From contig NZ_JACXLC010000001.1 of NCBI RefSeq assembly GCF_014705715.1, positions 602,457 to 666,456 of the forward strand: a stretch of 64,000 bases of DNA. The letters run 5' to 3'. This DNA comes from Erythrobacter rubeus (GTDB lineage Bacteria > Pseudomonadota > Alphaproteobacteria > Sphingomonadales > Sphingomonadaceae). The notes under the pieces were generated by a model. That model was given only the letters and a program-made list of their open reading frames with translations, was not told the DNA's origin and ran no database searches. The translations under genes and the position numbers were made by a program. Shown here one piece after another: positions 61,485 to 64,000 of the stretch (its first letter is position 1; every line of letters begins with the position of its first letter).

Positions 61485-64000
61485 CTACAGCTCTCTCAGC
61501 GCCTGTGCCGGTTTCGCCCGCAGCAGCGGCAGCGAGCCGCCCAGCGCGAAGGCCAGCACCATTACGAGCCCGAGCCCAAGCACTGCGAGTACCTCGCCCC
61601 AGTCGGGCAGCCAGTCGAATTCGAACAGCTGGGTGATGATTACCCATCCCAGCGTCGAACCCAGCGCCAGCGCCACGCCTGCCAGCGCCAGCGCAATGAG
61701 CCCGTATTCCGCCAGCTGCATCATCAGGATCTGCCTTCTGCTCGCGCCGAGCACGCGCAGGACAACGGTGTCGTACATCCGTGCGGCCCGCGCGGCGGCA
61801 ATCGCCCCCATGAGCACGGCGAGCCCGGCGAGCACCGCAACCGCAGCGGCGGCGAGCGTCGCGAGGCTAACCTGCTGCAGGATCGTGCGCGCTTCGGTCA
61901 GCACCTCGCCCACTTCGACGACCGAGCTGGAAGGAAACTCCTGCACCAAGTCTCTCAGCAATGATCCTTGTTCCTGCGCGTCGGCCACATCGGGTAGCTC
62001 AACCGTCGCCGAAAGATTATGGGGCGCATCGGATATCGCATTGCTCGAGAAGACGAGAGTGAAGTTGAAACCCATATTCTCCCAGTCGATCTCGCGGATG
62101 TTGGCGATGCGAACATCGCGTTCGGTACCGAGTATGCCGATGGTAAGGTAATCGCCGATCTCAAGGCCGACCGCCTCGGCGAAATCGGTGTCGATCGAGA
62201 CCAGCGGCTCTCCGCTATAGGAAGCGTCCCACCATTCGCCTTCGACCACCCGGTTGCCTGCCGGGATCGTGTCGGAATAGGTGATGCCGCGCTCGCCGCG
62301 CAGCACCCACGCGCCTTCGGGCAGCTCTTCGAGATCGGCGACGCGGGTCATCTCATCCTGCGGGCCATAGGCAAGCACCGCCCCCCGCATGGTCGGCACA
62401 GCGCGGATCGTCGCGGCGGGATAGCGTGTGGTGATCAGCTCCTCGAACCGATCCCGGCCATCGACCGGCACGTCGAGCACGAAGTAATCCGGTGCCTCGC
62501 GCGGTACGCGGCTCTCAATATTGCCATCGATGGCGGATTGGATCGCTGCGAGCAGCACGAAGGCAGCCAGCCCGAAACCGAGCGCCGTGACGAGCGAGCC
62601 CGTCGGCGCGCCGGGCCGGTGGATGTTGGAGAGCGCGGAGCGCAGCAGCGGATTGGACGGGCGCGGCAATCTGCGCGCGATGTACTGAATAATCAGTCCG
62701 AGAGCAGCAAGCGCGATAAGCGCCCCGCCTGCTCCGAGTAGAAATCCGCCAGATAGCTGCGGCTGCGCGGTTGTGAGCAGCGCCAGTGCGCAAATCGCGG
62801 CGATCCCCGCAGCGGTTGCGATCAGCGCGCGTTTGTCGCGCGAAAGCGGCACGATCCGCGAGCGCATAAGAGCCATGGCCGGGAAAGAGCGCGCGCGCAG
62901 CAGGGGTGCAGCGGCAAAGGCGAAGGCGACCAGCAAGCCATATGCGCCCGCGAGCAGCAGAGGTGCAGGCTCGATCACGAATCCGCTCTCGACCGGCAGC
63001 AATCCCTGGAGAGCGGAGCCGAGCAGCGGTGTGATCAGCACGCCGACGGCCAGACCGGCAGCGCTGCCGATAATCGCGGCGACGCCGATTTGAAGCGCGT
63101 AGATGCACACGATGTCGCGCGATGACGCACCAAGCACCTTGAGCGTTGCAATGCTGGTGCGGCGCGCATCGAGATAGGAGGACACACCGCCAGCGATCCC
63201 GATGCCCGCAATCACGAGCGCGGCGAGGCCGACCAAGGTCAGAAAATCGCTCATCTGCCGCACGAACCGGTCCGCGCCGGGTGCCGCGCGGTCGCGGCTG
63301 CGGAAATCGAACCCGGCATTCGGGAACGCCTCGTTCAGCTCTTCCTCGATTGCCTCCGGGTCCTCGCCAAGGTCGTTGAAGGCGACGCGGTATTTGCTCT
63401 GGTAAAGCGAGCCGGGCTGCAGCAATCCGCCATCGAGCGGCACGTCTTCGGCCACCAGCACGGTCGGGCCTAGCTGAAATCCTTCGGACAGCCGATCGGG
63501 CTCATTCTCGATGATCCCTGCGGCGGTGAGTTCGACCGTGCCGACGGTGAAGCGGTCGCCGATCTCGATCTCGAGCCGGTCGAAAGCGCCGCGCGCGAGA
63601 TAGGCGTCGGTGCCGGTCGGTGCGCCCGTTTCGCTACCATCCGCGAGGGTTAGCGTGCCGTAAAGCGGCCAGCTTTCATCCACCGCCTTCAGCTCAACCG
63701 GTGCCGCGCGGCTGTTATCGCCGCTTCCCGCGGTCGCCATGGCTTGCAGGCGCGTACCGCCCGACAAAGTGCCGTATTCGCTGAGCGCGGCCTGTTCTTC
63801 GGCAGTGAGATCGCGCTGCCACACTTCGACTTCGAGGTCGCCGCCGAGCAGCACCTGCCCGCTCGCCGCAAGCTCGCGTTCGATTGCGGCGGTCAGTGTG
63901 CCGATCGCAGCAAGCGCGCCGGTGCCGAGGAAAATGCAGACGAGCAGCAGCCGAAGTCCGCGGAACCGCGCATTGAGGTCGCGCCGCGCAATGCGCCAGG
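61485..64000 (-). CDS. FtsX-like ABC transporter permease (YbbP family), 5' end outside window
   Basis: The frame is open to the right edge, so the N-terminus is missing; about 838 residues are visible. Upstream of the first possible internal start the sequence reads RRDLNARFRGLRLLLVCIFL, clearly the first transmembrane helix of the family. Two FtsX/MacB-like cores follow: helices with ISSYLDARRT-type loop sequence (VSSYLDARRTSIATLKVLGAS) and, at the C-terminus, RMYDTVVLRVLGASRRQILM, separated by periplasmic domains. The last residues are LPLLRAKPAQALREL. YbbP-like permeases work with an ABC ATPase (YbbA) and are often beside an arylesterase/lysophospholipase; neither gene is in the window. 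It ends about 120 bases after the receptor terminator. Confidence 0.88.
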   Translation of the reverse strand, partial: WRIARRDLNARFRGLRLLLVCIFLGTGALAAIGTLTAAIERELAASGQVLLGGDLEVEVWQRDLTAEEQAALSEYGTLSGGTRLQAMATAGSGDNSRAAPVELKAVDESWPLYGTLTLADGSETGAPTGTDAYLARGAFDRLEIEIGDRFTVGTVELTAAGIIENEPDRLSEGFQLGPTVLVAEDVPLDGGLLQPGSLYQSKYRVAFNDLGEDPEAIEEELNEAFPNAGFDFRSRDRAAPGADRFVRQMSDFLTLVGLAALVIAGIGIAGGVSSYLDARRTSIATLKVLGASSRDIVCIYALQIGVAAIIGSAAGLAVGVLITPLLGSALQGLLPVESGFVIEPAPLLLAGAYGLLVAFAFAAAPLLRARSFPAMALMRSRIVPLSRDKRALIATAAGIAAICALALLTTAQPQLSGGFLLGAGGALIALAALGLIIQYIARRLPRPSNPLLRSALSNIHRPGAPTGSLVTALGFGLAAFVLLAAIQSAIDGNIESRVPREAPDYFVLDVPVDGRDRFEELITTRYPAATIRAVPTMRGAVLAYGPQDEMTRVADLEELPEGAWVLRGERGITYSDTIPAGNRVVEGEWWDASYSGEPLVSIDTDFAEAVGLEIGDYLTIGILGTERDVRIANIREIDWENMGFNFTLVFSSNAISDAPHNLSATVELPDVADAQEQGSLLRDLVQEFPSSSVVEVGEVLTEARTILQQVSLATLAAAAVAVLAGLAVLMGAIAAARAARMYDTVVLRVLGASRRQILMMQLAEYGLIALALAGVALALGSTLGWVIITQLFEFDWLPDWGEVLAVLGLGLVMVLAFALGGSLPLLRAKPAQALREL

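Noticed and set aside
1-64000. CRISPR arrays, insertion sequences, rRNA or tRNA genes
   Set aside because: No regularly spaced repeats, transposase-like proteins or RNA gene structures were visible on reading both strands.

Overview
This 64 kb window is a gene-dense, GC-rich bacterial chromosome segment that looks like an alphaproteobacterium of the order Sphingomonadales, most likely family Erythrobacteraceae. This rests on protein-level recognition only: a sphingomonad-style TonB-dependent receptor, a short alphaproteobacterial mitofilin/Mic60-like gene behind hemC-hemD, the Anbu/ATP-grasp/alpha-E cluster, a bacterial alternative oxidase, and an extensin-family lipoprotein. I saw no rRNA, tRNA, CRISPR array, insertion sequence, prophage or integration site. 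The window reads as ordinary chromosome with two specialised loci. Both window edges cut genes: the adhesin at the left edge and an FtsX-like ABC permease at the right edge.

Layout. 1-13054: a Lap-like type I secretion adhesin locus. It holds a giant cysteine-free repeat adhesin (5' end missing), an OmpA-family protein, a TolC-family outer membrane factor, a LapB-type ABC exporter, a SleB-type cell wall hydrolase and a HlyD/LapC-type adaptor, all on the plus strand. A convergent gene encodes a LapG-like periplasmic transglutaminase-fold cysteine protease. 13226-19120: a small membrane protein, a DCC-family protein, a lactate 2-monooxygenase-like flavoenzyme, an aldehyde dehydrogenase, alanine dehydrogenase and an alternative oxidase. 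19212-29937: a secreted metalloprotease-like protein, the lower tyrosine/homogentisate pathway (FAH-family hydrolase and maleylacetoacetate isomerase), glutaryl-CoA dehydrogenase, gamma-glutamyltransferase, acetyl-CoA synthetase, a single-domain response regulator, an HhH membrane protein and a VWA lipoprotein. 30051-37534: a coupled tsaD-gpsA-flippase operon diverging from hemC-hemD-mitofilin, then a UbiH-family hydroxylase. 37611-44725: DsbD, two (lipo)proteins including a Tat-exported amidohydrolase, uvrB and a DUF3617 lipoprotein.

44811-49764 is the second specialised locus: an alpha/beta hydrolase, a circularly permuted ATP-grasp protein, an alpha-E protein, a transglutaminase-like protease and the proteasome-like peptidase Anbu. 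This gene set is predicted by comparative genomics to make and process a peptide or peptide tag, but its substrate is unknown. Next to it lie a LuxR-type regulator with a degenerate receiver domain and an extensin-family lipoprotein. 51339-58192 holds a VOC protein, a CcdA/thioredoxin pair, a sodium/proline symporter, a tandem-domain secreted protein diverging from a LysR regulator, and typA/bipA. 58600-61302 is a TonB-dependent receptor ending in a strong terminator, followed by the partial ABC permease.

How the genes fit together. The first locus would build, export, tether and proteolytically release a surface adhesin, so it is a candidate biofilm attachment switch; the c-di-GMP receptor (LapD) that would control the protease is not in the window. 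The Anbu locus combines ligase, protease and self-compartmentalising peptidase activities. The metabolic genes feed amino-acid carbon into central metabolism (alanine, tyrosine, lysine/tryptophan via glutaryl-CoA, proline uptake, glutathione turnover). The alternative oxidase gives a non-proton-pumping outlet for the electrons. Start sites were chosen by visible ribosome-binding sites, signal peptides and family length.
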